From Robertmurraya kyonggiensis (GTDB lineage Bacteria; Bacillota; Bacilli; Bacillales; Cytobacillaceae): DNA of 64,000 bases. Position numbers and translations under genes: made by a program. The stretch lies in NCBI RefSeq assembly GCF_005116465.1, contig NZ_SWBM01000001.1, positions 1,798,001 to 1,862,000 of the forward strand, read 5' to 3'. The notes beneath the pieces were generated by a model. The model worked only from the letters and a program-made list of their open reading frames with translations. It had not been told where the DNA came from and ran no database searches. Positions 32,730 through 42,715 of the stretch are shown here, piece by piece (position 1 is the stretch's first letter; the number at the start of each line of letters is the position of its first letter).

Positions 32730-34025
32730 TTATGGATATAGGCGATTTAATAAACGTGGGAATGGAATTGATTCACGAACATGCTCTACTCCACTAATCC
32801 ACGCAACTGTTCTCTCAAGTCCAAGACCAAATCCTGAGTGAGGAACTGAGCCATATTTGCGTAAATCTAAATACCATTGGTAAGACTCAAGCGGAAGCTT
32901 ATGCTCTTCAATTCGTTGTTTCAACAAATCGTAGTTATGAATACGCTCTGAGCCTCCAATAATTTCACCGTAGCCTTCTGGTGCAATTAGGTCTGCACAA
33001 AGAACAACATCTTCTCTTTCAGCATCGGGTTGCATGTAGAAAGGCTTAAGACTAGTTGGGTACTTTGTGATAAACACAGGCTTGTCATAATGTTCAGCAA
33101 TAGCTGTTTCGTGTGGAGCACCGAAGTCATCTCCCCACTTAATGTCATCAAAGCCTTTTTCATTTAAAAACTTAATAGCATCATCATAACTAATGCGCGG
33201 GAAAGGTGCTTTGATATTTTCAAGCTTGCTTGTATCTCTACCTAAAGTCTTTAATTCAATTGTGCAGTTCTTTAATACCGACTGAACGATATAAGAAACA
33301 TATTGCTCTTGTACTTCTAGATTCTCTTCAAATTCAACAAATGCCATTTCCGGCTCAATCATCCAGAATTCAATTAAATGGCGACGCGTTTTTGATTTTT
33401 CTGCGCGGAAAGTTGGTCCGAATGAGAAAACTTTTCCAAGTGCCATTGCGGATGCTTCCATGTATAGCTGACCACTTTGAGAAAGAAACGCATCTTCATC
33501 GAAGTATTTCGTAGCAAACAATTCTGTTGTTCCCTCAGGAGCACTTCCTGTTAAAATTGGCGGGTCAACCTTCGCGAAGCCTTGCTCATTAAAGAATTCA
33601 TAAGTCGCACGGATAATTTCATTTCTAATTTTCATAACCGCATGCTGACGGCGAGAACGCAACCATAAATGACGGTTATCCATTAAAAATTCTGTTCCGT
33701 GTTCTTTTGGTGTGATTGGGTAATCAACCGATTGATGTAGAACCTCAATCCCTTTTACAAGAAGCTCGTAGCCTAACGGAGAGCGTTCATCCTTTTGAAC
33801 AACTCCTGAAACGTATACAGATGATTCTTGTGTAATAGACTTAGCTGTTTGGAATAATTCCTCTGCTACATCTTCCTTCACGATAACGCCTTGGATAAAT
33901 CCAGTACCGTCACGTAATTGCAAAAATGCAATTTTACCACTTGAGCGTTTATTGGCAATCCATGCACCAATTTTTACTTCTTGATCCACGTATTTGTGTA
34001 CTTGTGAAATCGTTGTTTTGTTCAC
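32730..34025 (-). CDS. asnS: Asparaginyl-tRNA synthetase
   Basis: A 431-aa class IIb synthetase. The N-terminal OB fold (about 1-110) has [15 protein letters not shown]; motif 2 is [21 protein letters not shown]; motif 3 is [10 protein letters not shown] near the C-terminus. It charges tRNA-Asn. GTG 34025 follows GGAGGG by nine bases and matches the usual N-terminus; an upstream ATG gives an unlikely 18-residue extension. It has its own promoter, and an untranslated leader with a small hairpin, although aspB precedes it. Confidence 0.96.
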   Translation of the reverse strand: MNKTTISQVHKYVDQEVKIGAWIANKRSSGKIAFLQLRDGTGFIQGVIVKEDVAEELFQTAKSITQESSVYVSGVVQKDERSPLGYELLVKGIEVLHQSVDYPITPKEHGTEFLMDNRHLWLRSRRQHAVMKIRNEIIRATYEFFNEQGFAKVDPPILTGSAPEGTTELFATKYFDEDAFLSQSGQLYMEASAMALGKVFSFGPTFRAEKSKTRRHLIEFWMIEPEMAFVEFEENLEVQEQYVSYIVQSVLKNCTIELKTLGRDTSKLENIKAPFPRISYDDAIKFLNEKGFDDIKWGDDFGAPHETAIAEHYDKPVFITKYPTSLKPFYMQPDAEREDVVLCADLIAPEGYGEIIGGSERIHNYDLLKQRIEEHKLPLESYQWYLDLRKYGSVPHSGFGLGLERTVAWISGVEHVRESIPFPRLLNRLYP

Positions 34026-34080
34026 TGTTATTTTCCCTCCAAAAACTAAAACACTTGCTGTGTATGTAATCAAGTTCATG

Positions 34081-34164
34081 CGTCCATTAATAGGACGAAA
34101 AATTCAAGTCAATATGAGTCTTCTTGCATCACTTTATTATACCTTTCAAAATTAGGACAATCAA
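34081..34164 (-). promoter_or_regulatory. asnS promoter and leader hairpin
   Basis: TTGATT (complement of 34159-34164) and TATAAT (complement of 34136-34141) are 17 bases apart. The leader holds a perfect CGTCC / GGACG hairpin at 34081-34097. No T-box elements were seen. Confidence 0.75.
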
Positions 34165-34166
34165 CA

Positions 34167-34199
34167 TAAAAGCGGATGGACCCATTACGGTCGATCCGC
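34167..34199 (-). terminator. Terminator of aspB
   Basis: Stem GGCGGAT-GACC / GGTC-ATCCGC with a short loop, followed by TTTTATGTTG on the minus strand. Confidence 0.72.
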
Positions 34200-34208
34200 C
34201 AAACGTAC

Positions 34209-35399
34209 TTAACTCAGTTTACTTTCTACAAATTGATGGATTCTTGCTATAGCTTCTTCTAAAACATCTAGAGAAGTTGCATAGGATAAACGAATATTTT
34301 CCGGAGTTCCAAATCCAGATCCAGGAACAACCGCTACCATCGCCTCTTCCAATAAACCAGCCACAAAATCATCAACACTGCCATATCCAGTTAAAGCCGC
34401 CGCTTCCTTTACATTCGGGTAAAGATAAAAAGCACCTTGTGGCTTAATGCAAGAAATACCTGGAATCGCGACTAATTTATCATAAATTACATTTAATCGA
34501 TGCTCAAAAGCTTCCTTCATTTCTTGAACAGCATCCTGCGGACCCTCGTACGCAGCAATCGCACCATACTGTGCAGTAGTTGTTGGGTTTGATGTACTAT
34601 GGCTAGCAAGATTCGTCATCGCTTTAATGATGACGGAATTCCCAGCTGCGTATCCAATTCTCCATCCAGTCATCGAATGTGACTTAGAAACTCCATTTAT
34701 AATGATCGTTTGCTCTTTTAATTGTGGAGAAAGCTGGGCAATGGAAACATGCTCGTTTTCGCCATAAATCAACTTTTCATATATTTCATCCGATATAATC
34801 AATATATTTTTCTCTAAACAAATTTGACCAAGAGCAAGTAACTCCTCTGCAGAATATATCATCCCCGTTGGGTTGCTCGGAGAATTGATAATGACAGCTT
34901 TTGTTTTATCTGTGATCGCTTGAGAAAGCTGTTCCGGAGTCATTTTGAAATCGTTTGATTCTGATCCCTCTACAAAAACCGGAGTACCTTCCGCTAATTT
35001 TACCTGTTCAGGATAGCTAACCCAATAAGGAGTCGGAATAATCACTTCATCCCCTTTATCAAGGATAACTTGAAACAATGTATATAGAGCATGCTTAGCA
35101 CCGTTCGTAACAAGAATTTCATTTTGTTTATACTCAAGGCCTTGATCAACCTGGAATTTTTTTGCGATTTCGTTAAGCAATTTTACAAGTCCAGCTGAAG
35201 CTGTATATTTTGTATGTCCTTCATTCATCGAAACGGCTGCAGCATCGATAATATGCTGTGGAGTATTAAAGTCTGGTTCCCCTGCTCCTAAACCGATAAC
35301 ATCGTGTCCCTCTGCTTTTAATTGCTTCGCTTTGGCAGTAATGGCCAATGTCGCCGATGGTGTTAATGATTTGACTCTAGCGGCTAACTGAATATCCAT
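34209..35399 (-). CDS. aspB: Aspartate aminotransferase (AspB)
   Basis: A 396-aa fold-type I PLP enzyme. Key parts are GAGEPDFNTP, the PSNPTGMIYS substrate-region motif, SDEIYEKL (Asp/Tyr contacting PLP), and SKSHSMTGWRIGY with the Schiff-base lysine near residue 237. It converts oxaloacetate and glutamate to aspartate and 2-oxoglutarate, feeding asparagine (asnS next door), lysine and pyrimidine routes. It follows ypmB by 26 bases and is in the same operon; GGGAGGAAAAGTAAA precedes the ATG. Confidence 0.95.
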   Translation of the reverse strand: MDIQLAARVKSLTPSATLAITAKAKQLKAEGHDVIGLGAGEPDFNTPQHIIDAAAVSMNEGHTKYTASAGLVKLLNEIAKKFQVDQGLEYKQNEILVTNGAKHALYTLFQVILDKGDEVIIPTPYWVSYPEQVKLAEGTPVFVEGSESNDFKMTPEQLSQAITDKTKAVIINSPSNPTGMIYSAEELLALGQICLEKNILIISDEIYEKLIYGENEHVSIAQLSPQLKEQTIIINGVSKSHSMTGWRIGYAAGNSVIIKAMTNLASHSTSNPTTTAQYGAIAAYEGPQDAVQEMKEAFEHRLNVIYDKLVAIPGISCIKPQGAFYLYPNVKEAAALTGYGSVDDFVAGLLEEAMVAVVPGSGFGTPENIRLSYATSLDVLEEAIARIHQFVESKLS

Positions 35400-35425
35400 T
35401 TTTACTTTTCCTCCCAGGTTTTACA

Positions 35426-35905
35426 TCATAAGTTTTGTATATCTTTTAACCATTCTCCGGTCTTAAAATCAATGTAGTAATAATTGATTTGATCATCGTT
35501 TGAACGGTAATAGATTTCCCACAGCGGAATATTGTTCTCCATCCCTAATTTGACTGTTATAATTTCGTCAGGATTTTTGTTTTCATAAAGCTTTTGTACA
35601 GCCTCTTCTTTGCTAATCCCATACTTTTCATTGCGAACAATAATTTTATTCTTATCTTTTTTCTCAGGAATCCAGGCAATCAATGGATCTCCAGCCTTGT
35701 TGGTTCCCTTTACAACATAATAACTGCTTGAACCATTATAAATAGAAAAATCAGTAACAGTTTCAATTACAGTTTCTTTTAATGCGATTTCTTCGGCAGT
35801 TTTTTGAGCACTATTTAATGGTTCTAAAGCGTTTATGTAAATATTGATACCTATCCCCAAACAAATTAATAAAACTATACTTGCAATCCAAATCCATTTT
35901 TTCAT
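35426..35905 (-). CDS. ypmB: YpmB-family secreted/membrane-anchored protein (PepSY-like)
   Basis: A 159-aa protein with an N-terminal membrane helix (IWIASIVLLICLGIGINIY) and an external region with two PepSY-like segments (GISKEEAVQKLYENKNPDEI; PLWEIYYRSNDDQINYYYIDFKTGEWL). It is conserved upstream of aspB in Bacillus; its role is unknown, possibly protease inhibition at the membrane. The small ypmA gene that lies just upstream in B. subtilis is absent here. Confidence 0.88.
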   Translation of the reverse strand: MKKWIWIASIVLLICLGIGINIYINALEPLNSAQKTAEEIALKETVIETVTDFSIYNGSSSYYVVKGTNKAGDPLIAWIPEKKDKNKIIVRNEKYGISKEEAVQKLYENKNPDEIITVKLGMENNIPLWEIYYRSNDDQINYYYIDFKTGEWLKDIQNL

Positions 35906-36067
35906 ATTTTAAACTCCAATGTACTGTATATCGTAAAAATTCCTTTGAAATAAACCGTTCGTCTTTCCGTTCACCTTTTACAACAATATTTGTAATTCAT
36001 AGTTGCTGATTTACAGGTAAAACTATTCTCAAGTAACGGCTGATATCAAAGCCTTTTTCTTAGAAAC

Positions 36068-36076
36068 ATTATAACA
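36068..36076 (-). promoter_or_regulatory. Extended -10 promoter of ypmB-aspB
   Basis: TGTTATAAT on the minus strand is an extended -10 (TG-n-TATAAT). No good -35 is present. It implies an untranslated leader of about 150 bases before ypmB. Confidence 0.5.
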
Positions 36077-36171
36077 GTTTCCAGTGAAAAATCATTACCC
36101 ATTTCCAAAAATAAAATAACTTTTAGTCCACACACACACTTTTGCCGCGCGTGTATTTAGCGCGGCACTTT

Positions 36172-38976
36172 TTACATCCACTTTTCAATCAAATCAAGTG
36201 TCTCATTAATATCAAGCTTGTTCACAGGAACTTCAGGGATTGACTGTAAAAAAGCTTTTCCATACGAAGTTGTATAGAGACGCTTATCAAAAACAACGAC
36301 AAACCCACGGTCCTGAGTAGAACGAATCAAACGACCAAATCCCTGCTTAAAACGAATGATGGCTTCAGGCAATGAGTATTCAGAAAAAGGATTACCGCCA
36401 TTCTTCTGAATTAAATTACATTTCGCCTCTGTTAATGGCTCATACGGTGGAGAAAATGGCAATCTGACAATGATTAAGCATGACAAATCCTCACCTGGGA
36501 TATCAATACCCTCCCAAAAACTACTCGTTCCAAGGAGAATCGCTTTATCGAAACGCTGAAAATTTCTTGTAAGTCGTGTTCGACTACCACCTGTAATTCC
36601 TTGACCCATTAGTACATAGTCTTCAAGCAAGCCGCTCTCCTTCATCAAATGATAGGTCCGTCTTAACATGTCATAGGAAGTAAAGAGAATGAGCATTCTC
36701 CCCTTCGTCGCTTCTGCAATTGAAATAATATGTTCAGTAATTGCCGCAACATATTCGTCGACCGATACAGAATTGATCTCTGGTAAGTCATTCGGAATCA
36801 CAAGCTGTACTTGTTCTTTATAGTGGAACGGCGATTCAATTTGCTCCAGATTACAATTTTCCTCATTCAGCCCCAGCTCCCTCAACATGTAATCGAAGGA
36901 ATTTTTGACTGATAGTGTAGCCGAAGTAATCACAACACTTTTCTTTTTATTAAAGAACTCCCCCTTCAATTGTTCGGCTATCGTAATCGGCTGTGCATAG
37001 ATCGTTGTTGAATTTTGTGGAGCACGTACGTCCACATCAATCCAAGCAACATTTTCTTCCGAAGGTTTTAGAATAAGTTTCTTAAGGTTTTCCCTTAGTC
37101 CTTCTAGATCATTTCGAAAAGCGGATACTTCCTGCAATAGAAGCTTTTGTTCATTAGATAGAACAATGTCTATCTTTGTAAAAGCACTCAACCTCTCGTT
37201 TAGATAGTCCACTAAATCCTTGATAAGAAAGTAAAAACGTTCCCCACATGCTTTAAGTGCTGACCATTCCTTAGATTTCTCTTCCTCTTTTAGACGATAG
37301 GTAATACGGCTCATCGCGCTGGAATTTTTCACTTTTTTTGTCGCAAGGAGTGCTACAGTCCGAAAAAATTCATCCATTTCATAAGTGATTTCACCGAGGA
37401 GTTGATTGACCTCAAAGGAATGCCTACTTTCCAACTTTAGTGCCGAAGCTTTTTCCTTTATAAGCTGTTCAAATTGGTAATGATATTGTTTTTGCTCGTA
37501 TAAACCAAACTGGCTCAAAAGAATTCGAATATCCAGATAATCTAATGATGAACCGAAATACTTTCCAGCTGCTTTTTCAAAATGATGCCCCTCATCTAAT
37601 ACACAATAGTCGTAACGAGGAAGGATCGACTGCTCAGATACTAAATCAGTTAGCAAAAAGGAGTGATTCGTAATAATGAAGTCTGCATTTTGTGCTGCTT
37701 TTCGAGCACGTAAATAGAAATCATAGTTCATCCATGATTTATGTTGAAAATAAGCTGCATCATCATTTTTAATTTTGTTCCAATATATCAAACCACCACT
37801 GGAAAGGTTTATTTCATCCCGGTCACCAGTTTCTGTTTCTAACAACCAAGTGAGAACCTGCATTTTGGTCAAGCATGTATCGTAATTGTCATCCTCTTCC
37901 TTTAATGTCTGTTCGAACTTCGCTAAGCTAATATAATGGCTTCTCCCTTTTAAAAGAACTATACTAATTTCGAACGGAAGCATTTTTTCTAAATAAGGAA
38001 TATCCTTGTTCAACAGTTGTTCTTGAAGCTGTGTCGTATGCGTACTTATCACAATCGGCTCTTTTCTTTCATTTCCAAAAAAAGCAGCCGGCAGTAAATA
38101 CCCAATTGATTTACCAACCCCTGTACCAGCTTCTATTAAGGCGTGTTTTTGATCCGAAAAGGAACGAAAAACTGAATCCATCATTTTAAATTGACCGCTT
38201 CTTTTCTCATACTCATGAAAAGCTTTTAGAAGCATCGCTTCCTTCTCTTCGTCTTGGTGAGGATATGGAATCGAAGACGGGGTCGTTTGTTCCTTTTTAT
38301 TTTCAAAGCCTTTCAAAACAATACCCCGATGCCTTTCCAACGAGTGAGGCAATTCTTCAATTGTCCGTTCCTTTTCTAATAACATGTCGTCTAGGAGAAG
38401 TGCAACGTCACTTTTTAGCCCCCCTGATAGCTTATGTAGTTGTTCAAGCGTTACTTGCGGCAAATTCCATAAGCGCTTAAGCAAGATAATTAAAAGTTCA
38501 GCCGTAACGTAAGCATCGCTATCTGCCTGATGAGGACGTTCATGATTGAGCCCCTCTCTAATAGCTAACTCATTTAGTTTGTAGCTATCGTAAGTTGGAA
38601 ATAAGAATCGAGACATCTCAACTGTATCTAATACTGGACCTAGAAATCCTTCGTAGCCAGCGTTCACTAATTCTTCTTGAAGAAAGGATAAATCAAATAA
38701 CACATTATGGGCGACGAAATAAGCATCGTCTAGCAAGGTCAGTACCTTTGGAGCGATTTCTTCAAAGGCCGGTGCATCACGAACCATTTCGTCAGTTAAC
38801 CCTGTTAATTCTTCTATAAAAAGGGGAATTTCTCTCCCCGGATTGACTAACGAGGAAAATTGCTCGACGATTTCGCCATCCTCTACTACGACTGCAGCGA
38901 ATTGGATAAGCTTATCGCCTTTTTTCGGAGCGTTCCCGGTCGTTTCTAAATCTACAACAACAAATCTGTTACTCAC
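36172..38976 (-). CDS. dinG: DinG-type helicase with DEDDh 3'-5' exonuclease domain
   Basis: A 934-aa protein. The N-terminal exonuclease (about 1-165) has VVDLETTG, AHNVLFDLSFL and HQADSDAYVT. The helicase part has Walker A AGTGVGKS near residue 285, Walker B LDEGHHFEKA, and C-terminal IIRFKQGFGRLIR. The iron-sulfur cysteines of E. coli DinG are missing (HYISLAKF where a Cys is expected; only one Cys follows), as in other Firmicute DinG proteins, where the exonuclease rather than helicase activity dominates. ATG 38976 is near AAGTGAG. Single gene. Confidence 0.94.
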   Translation of the reverse strand: MSNRFVVVDLETTGNAPKKGDKLIQFAAVVVEDGEIVEQFSSLVNPGREIPLFIEELTGLTDEMVRDAPAFEEIAPKVLTLLDDAYFVAHNVLFDLSFLQEELVNAGYEGFLGPVLDTVEMSRFLFPTYDSYKLNELAIREGLNHERPHQADSDAYVTAELLIILLKRLWNLPQVTLEQLHKLSGGLKSDVALLLDDMLLEKERTIEELPHSLERHRGIVLKGFENKKEQTTPSSIPYPHQDEEKEAMLLKAFHEYEKRSGQFKMMDSVFRSFSDQKHALIEAGTGVGKSIGYLLPAAFFGNERKEPIVISTHTTQLQEQLLNKDIPYLEKMLPFEISIVLLKGRSHYISLAKFEQTLKEEDDNYDTCLTKMQVLTWLLETETGDRDEINLSSGGLIYWNKIKNDDAAYFQHKSWMNYDFYLRARKAAQNADFIITNHSFLLTDLVSEQSILPRYDYCVLDEGHHFEKAAGKYFGSSLDYLDIRILLSQFGLYEQKQYHYQFEQLIKEKASALKLESRHSFEVNQLLGEITYEMDEFFRTVALLATKKVKNSSAMSRITYRLKEEEKSKEWSALKACGERFYFLIKDLVDYLNERLSAFTKIDIVLSNEQKLLLQEVSAFRNDLEGLRENLKKLILKPSEENVAWIDVDVRAPQNSTTIYAQPITIAEQLKGEFFNKKKSVVITSATLSVKNSFDYMLRELGLNEENCNLEQIESPFHYKEQVQLVIPNDLPEINSVSVDEYVAAITEHIISIAEATKGRMLILFTSYDMLRRTYHLMKESGLLEDYVLMGQGITGGSRTRLTRNFQRFDKAILLGTSSFWEGIDIPGEDLSCLIIVRLPFSPPYEPLTEAKCNLIQKNGGNPFSEYSLPEAIIRFKQGFGRLIRSTQDRGFVVVFDKRLYTTSYGKAFLQSIPEVPVNKLDINETLDLIEKWM

Positions 38977-39141
38977 TTCTTATGCACCTCAAGCGTCCAT
39001 CAAATTGCTTTGAAGGAGTTCTTCTATATATTTCTAACAACACTTTATCATAAACACGGATAAACGTACAAAACGAATCAGAATCTATAAAGAATAAGTG
39101 TATGCAGGTATATCCCAACATATCTTTCCAGATGACTGAAA

Positions 39142-39275
39142 ATAAGCGGAAAATTTCCGTCTTTCTTTGGAAATCCCCCGATTTTCCTCAATATACAGGT
39201 AGTATTTCCGTCTATTTGCTCCAAATCGTTAAATTTTGTCCTATTTTGAGCATTTAGACGGAATTTCTCCTCTTA
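39142..39275. repeat. Intergenic inverted-repeat element (CGGAAATTTCCG type)
   Basis: The outer arms ATAAGCGGAAAATTTCCGTC and its imperfect inverse ending CTCCTCTTAT lie about 130 bases apart, and a third copy (TATTTCCGTCTATTTGCTCC) lies between them. There is no frame. The rest of 38977-39411 shows only the panD terminator. The form suggests a short dispersed non-coding repeat. Confidence 0.5.
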
Positions 39276-39357
39276 TATCTGTACCTTAAGCCTTCACTAT
39301 ATAAAATAACCGGAGATTCTCCGACTAATGAATCGACATACCTACATGGAAAATCAA

Positions 39358-39391
39358 CAAAAACACCTACTCGAACTTTTCCGAGTAGGTG
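39358..39391 (-). terminator. Terminator of panBCD
   Basis: Perfect stem CACCTACTCG / CGAGTAGGTG followed on the minus strand by TTTTTGTTGATT. Confidence 0.88.
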
Positions 39392-39411
39392 CGTGATTTA
39401 CTTATGGATTT

Positions 39412-39795
39412 TTATAAAATTGTACTCTCTGGTTCGGCGTGGAGCATTTCTACGATGTTGTTGTCTTGGTCCATGATTGCGACTTTTGGTTTGTGTGTGG
39501 CGATTTTTTCTTCTGGGACGATGGCATAAGAAATAATTATCACAACATCTCCCTCTTGAACTAATCTGGCTGCAGCACCATTCACACAAATAACTCCGCT
39601 TCCTCTTTTACCAGGGATTATATAAGTTTCAAATCTTGCCCCATTGTTATTGTTAACAATTTGAACCTTCTCATTAGCCACCATACCAACTGCATCTAAT
39701 ATATCTGTATCAATCGTAATGCTACCGACGTAATTTAAATTCGCCTCCGTGACACGAGCACGGTGGATTTTTCCATTCATCATAGTGCGAAACAT
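39412..39795 (-). CDS. panD: Aspartate 1-decarboxylase (PanD)
   Basis: A 127-aa pyruvoyl enzyme. The self-cleavage site is the Gly-Ser in NYVGSITID near residue 25, which generates the pyruvoyl group; a conserved Tyr in IISYA follows. It makes beta-alanine for pantothenate. It is the last gene of panB-panC-panD, 30 bp after panC, behind AGGGGGGAAG. Confidence 0.96.
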   Translation of the reverse strand: MFRTMMNGKIHRARVTEANLNYVGSITIDTDILDAVGMVANEKVQIVNNNNGARFETYIIPGKRGSGVICVNGAAARLVQEGDVVIIISYAIVPEEKIATHKPKVAIMDQDNNIVEMLHAEPESTIL

Positions 39796-39825
39796 GAAGT
39801 ACTTCCCCCCTCTAACTAGCTCTGT

Positions 39826-40671
39826 TTATTCCACAGTAAGAACAAGATTATCAATAAGACGTGCATTGGCAAATTTCACTGCTAAGGCAATGATTATTTT
39901 GCCCTCTAGCTTTTCGTATTCTTCTAATTCTGGAAAAGAATAAATCTCCACGTAATCGATTATGCCTGTTGTCTTCTCTTCGATATGTTTTTTCATTGCA
40001 GCGATGATTGCCTCTTTGCTTCGTTCCCCAGCTTCAAGTAATTCCTTTGCTAAAAGTAAGCTCCGATATAATTCAGGTGCCTCTTCTCGTTCTTCTGGAG
40101 CCAAACGGATATTTCTTGAGCTCTTCGCTAGGCCATCTTCTTCTCGAACAGTACCAACTGGAATTAAGTCAATTGGAAAATTGAAGTCTGAAATTAATCC
40201 TTCGACAACAGCGACTTGTTGGGCATCCTTCATCCCAAGATAGACTCTTTCTGGTTGAACGATGTTGAATAGCTTTGTTAAAACGGTTACCACCCCATCA
40301 AAGTGCCCCGGTCTTGATTCGCCGCACAGGACGTTTGTCCTTCTTTGCACTAATGCTTTTACCGACAATAGACTTGGATACATTTCCACAGCTGATGGAT
40401 GAAAAATGATATCTACTCCTTCTGAAGAGCAGATATTTTGATCCCGCTCAAAATCACGAGGATAGGAATCATAGTCTTCATTTGGACCAAATTGAAGCGG
40501 GTTTACAAATATACTCACAATTACAACGTCATTGACTAGGCGTGCTTCTTTCATTAATTGAATATGGCCTTCATGGAGATAGCCCATGGTCGGAACAAAT
40601 CCAATTGATTTATCTGTTTTTATCTCTTTTACAAGAGCTTGCATCTCTTTTATTGAAGTAATGACCTTCAT
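39826..40671 (-). CDS. panC: Pantothenate synthetase (PanC)
   Basis: A 281-aa ATP-dependent ligase joining pantoate and beta-alanine. The nucleotidyl-transferase motif [10 protein letters not shown] is near residue 28, [11 protein letters not shown] follows, and the KSSRN (KMSKS-like) motif is near residue 183. Its ATG overlaps the panB stop by four bases, showing tight coupling. Confidence 0.96.
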   Translation of the reverse strand: MKVITSIKEMQALVKEIKTDKSIGFVPTMGYLHEGHIQLMKEARLVNDVVIVSIFVNPLQFGPNEDYDSYPRDFERDQNICSSEGVDIIFHPSAVEMYPSLLSVKALVQRRTNVLCGESRPGHFDGVVTVLTKLFNIVQPERVYLGMKDAQQVAVVEGLISDFNFPIDLIPVGTVREEDGLAKSSRNIRLAPEEREEAPELYRSLLLAKELLEAGERSKEAIIAAMKKHIEEKTTGIIDYVEIYSFPELEEYEKLEGKIIIALAVKFANARLIDNLVLTVE

Positions 40672-41504
40672 GATTTTCCCCCATAAAGTCCAAGTAGTTC
40701 TTCTTCCTTCATTGTGAAACTATAGGCATCAGTAGGAAACTGCGCTTTTTTCACTTCAGAGACATATTCAGCTAGTCCCTTTTGCACTTCCACATTCATA
40801 TTCGCAAATGGCTTCACAAACTTCGCTAGTCGGTCTACTCCATACATCAACACATCATGGTAAACAAGAACCTGACCGTCAGTTTCTACGCCAGCTCCTA
40901 TCCCAATAGTAGGAATTTTTAAAGCCTGAGAAATCTCTCGAGCTAGCTGCTTCGGTACACATTCGAGGACAAGCATAAAAGCACCGGCTTCTTCACACTT
41001 CTTCGCGTCTTCCATAAGCTTTCTAGCTGCCATAGCATCCTTTCCTTGCACTTTATAGCCTCCAAGGACACCTACAGATTGTGGAGTAAGTCCTAGATGG
41101 GCAACAACAGGAATTCCCGCTCTCGTTAACGCTTTTATGTGCTCTATCACTTCATCGGCACCTTCCACTTTTACAGCATTGGCACCTGTTTCTTGCATAA
41201 TTCTCGCCCCATTAAGAAGAGTATCCTTGATTGACAAATGGTAGCTCATAAACGGCATATCAACGACAATACTCGTGTTCTTCGCTCCTCTTCTAACGGC
41301 TTTCCCGTGATGGATCATGTCCTCCATCGTAACAGGAACGGTGGAATCATAGCCTAGTACAACCATTCCTAATGAATCTCCGACAAGAATGATATCTACA
41401 TCGACTTGTTCTGCTAACTTTGCGGAAGGATAGTCATATGCGGTAAGCATAACAATCTTCTCGCCTTCATTCTTCATTTTTAAAAAATTTGACGTGCTTT
41501 TCAT
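40668..41504 (-). CDS. panB: Ketopantoate hydroxymethyltransferase (PanB)
   Basis: A 278-aa TIM-barrel enzyme that adds a hydroxymethyl group to 2-oxoisovalerate, the first step to pantothenate. [13 protein letters not shown] (metal and substrate site near residue 44), VDMPFMSYH and the catalytic-Glu region [11 protein letters not shown] are present. ATG follows AAAGGAGG. It is first in panBCD and lies behind a long structured leader. Confidence 0.96.
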   Translation of the reverse strand: MKSTSNFLKMKNEGEKIVMLTAYDYPSAKLAEQVDVDIILVGDSLGMVVLGYDSTVPVTMEDMIHHGKAVRRGAKNTSIVVDMPFMSYHLSIKDTLLNGARIMQETGANAVKVEGADEVIEHIKALTRAGIPVVAHLGLTPQSVGVLGGYKVQGKDAMAARKLMEDAKKCEEAGAFMLVLECVPKQLAREISQALKIPTIGIGAGVETDGQVLVYHDVLMYGVDRLAKFVKPFANMNVEVQKGLAEYVSEVKKAQFPTDAYSFTMKEEELLGLYGGKS

Positions 41505-41542
41505 TTCAATTCCTCCTTTTAGTTGGAAGAGGAGATAAACAA

Positions 41543-41714
41543 AATAAAAAAGGGATCTTCTAAAAAACTACAGAAGGATCCCTTTGCATCATCATATAAT
41601 TGTTTCATCCCTCTGTCCCGGTCCATTTGGATCTAGGCAGACTACTATTCATTTCAAAAAAACTGTGATTCCAGGTGCAGTTCAAAAATGATACTGCCCG
41701 CACAAAAGATTATA
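41543..41714 (-). promoter_or_regulatory. panB leader: candidate tandem pan motif plus terminator
   Basis: TATAAT (complement of 41709-41714) is followed by about 160 bases of leader holding two similar modules, ACCTGGAATCACAG and ACCGGGACAGAG, then a strong stem GGGATCCTTCT / AGAAGATCCCTTTTTT (41545-41585). Two tandem copies before panB fit the pan RNA motif known in Firmicutes, and the terminator suggests transcription attenuation. The motif call is from memory of its context, not an alignment. Confidence 0.55.
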
Positions 41715-41734
41715 ACAAATCTTAAAAACTTTTC

Positions 41735-42715
41735 CTATCCTATTTCAATATCAGCTGAATAAATTTGATGGATCGTACCCTGATCATCTTCGAGCATTAG
41801 CACGCCATCATCCGTTATTCCTAGCGCTTTTCCTGTTAGATTACCAGAAAGAGTCCGTGCTGTAATCTTTTTGCCGATACTAATCGCATAGCTTTCCCAT
41901 AAGAGCTTAATGGGTAGAAAACCTTTTTCCAAATAAAGAGCATATAGTTTTTCCAGACGAGTAAATACAGCCTGAATTAGCTCCGCTCGGTTCACGAACT
42001 CTCCCTTTTCAATCGCAAGGGATGTAGCAATCGATTGAAGTTCTGGAGGATAGTCGCTCTTTTGTTGATTGACATTAATTCCAATGCCAATAATCACCGA
42101 ATGAATTTGATCTGCTTCAGCTTGCAATTCCGTTAAAATTCCGGTTACTTTCTTTCCATTGATTAAAATATCATTTGGCCATTTAATATGCGGTTCTAAC
42201 TCCGTACAATCTCCAATGGCTTGCACAACAGCTACAGCCGTTAGTAGCGTCAATTGTGGAGCTTTCGGAAGAGGAATACTCGGACGTAAAATAATACTCA
42301 TCCATACCCCTGTCCCCTTCGCAGAGTGCCATGGACGATTCATTCTTCCCCTTCCACCGACTTGCTCATCAGCTACAACAACGGTACCCTCAGGAACATT
42401 TTCAAATCCAAGACGATGGGCTATTTTTTGAGTTGAGTCTACTGTTTCATGGTAGTGGATTTCTTGACCGATGATCGACGTTTTTAAACCTAACCGAATT
42501 TCATTAGCAGTGACAAGGTCGGGAGCCTTTACAATTCGATAACCTTTTCGTCGAATCGCTTCTAATTCAAAACCTTCATGACGCAAGTCCTCGATATGCT
42601 TCCACACTGCCGTCCGTGAACAGCCAATCAAGTCAGCTAAATATTGACCTGATAAATATTCACCCTCATGCTCAGTAAAAGCATCAAGCAATTTTTTTCT
42701 TAAGGTTGATTGCAT
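41735..42715 (-). CDS. birA: Bifunctional biotin ligase / repressor BirA
   Basis: A 326-aa protein with an N-terminal helix-turn-helix (SGQYLADLIGCSRTAVWKHIEDL) and a biotin-protein-ligase domain with GRGRMNRPWHS near residue 122 and KWPNDILING. It biotinylates acyl carriers and represses biotin genes. Its start lies inside the 3' end of cca. It is the last gene of the ypjD-to-birA operon. Confidence 0.95.
   Translation of the reverse strand: MQSTLRKKLLDAFTEHEGEYLSGQYLADLIGCSRTAVWKHIEDLRHEGFELEAIRRKGYRIVKAPDLVTANEIRLGLKTSIIGQEIHYHETVDSTQKIAHRLGFENVPEGTVVVADEQVGGRGRMNRPWHSAKGTGVWMSIILRPSIPLPKAPQLTLLTAVAVVQAIGDCTELEPHIKWPNDILINGKKVTGILTELQAEADQIHSVIIGIGINVNQQKSDYPPELQSIATSLAIEKGEFVNRAELIQAVFTRLEKLYALYLEKGFLPIKLLWESYAISIGKKITARTLSGNLTGKALGITDDGVLMLEDDQGTIHQIYSADIEIG

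Noticed and set aside
34026-34164. T-box riboswitch before asnS
   Set aside because: The leader is short and no AGGGTGG-type T-box sequence or specifier loop was seen; only a small hairpin is present.
36140-36171. Intrinsic terminator for dinG
   Set aside because: The GC-rich stem GCCGCGC / GCGCGGC is real, but on the minus strand it is followed by AAAAGTGTG rather than a T-run; the T-run lies on the plus-strand side.
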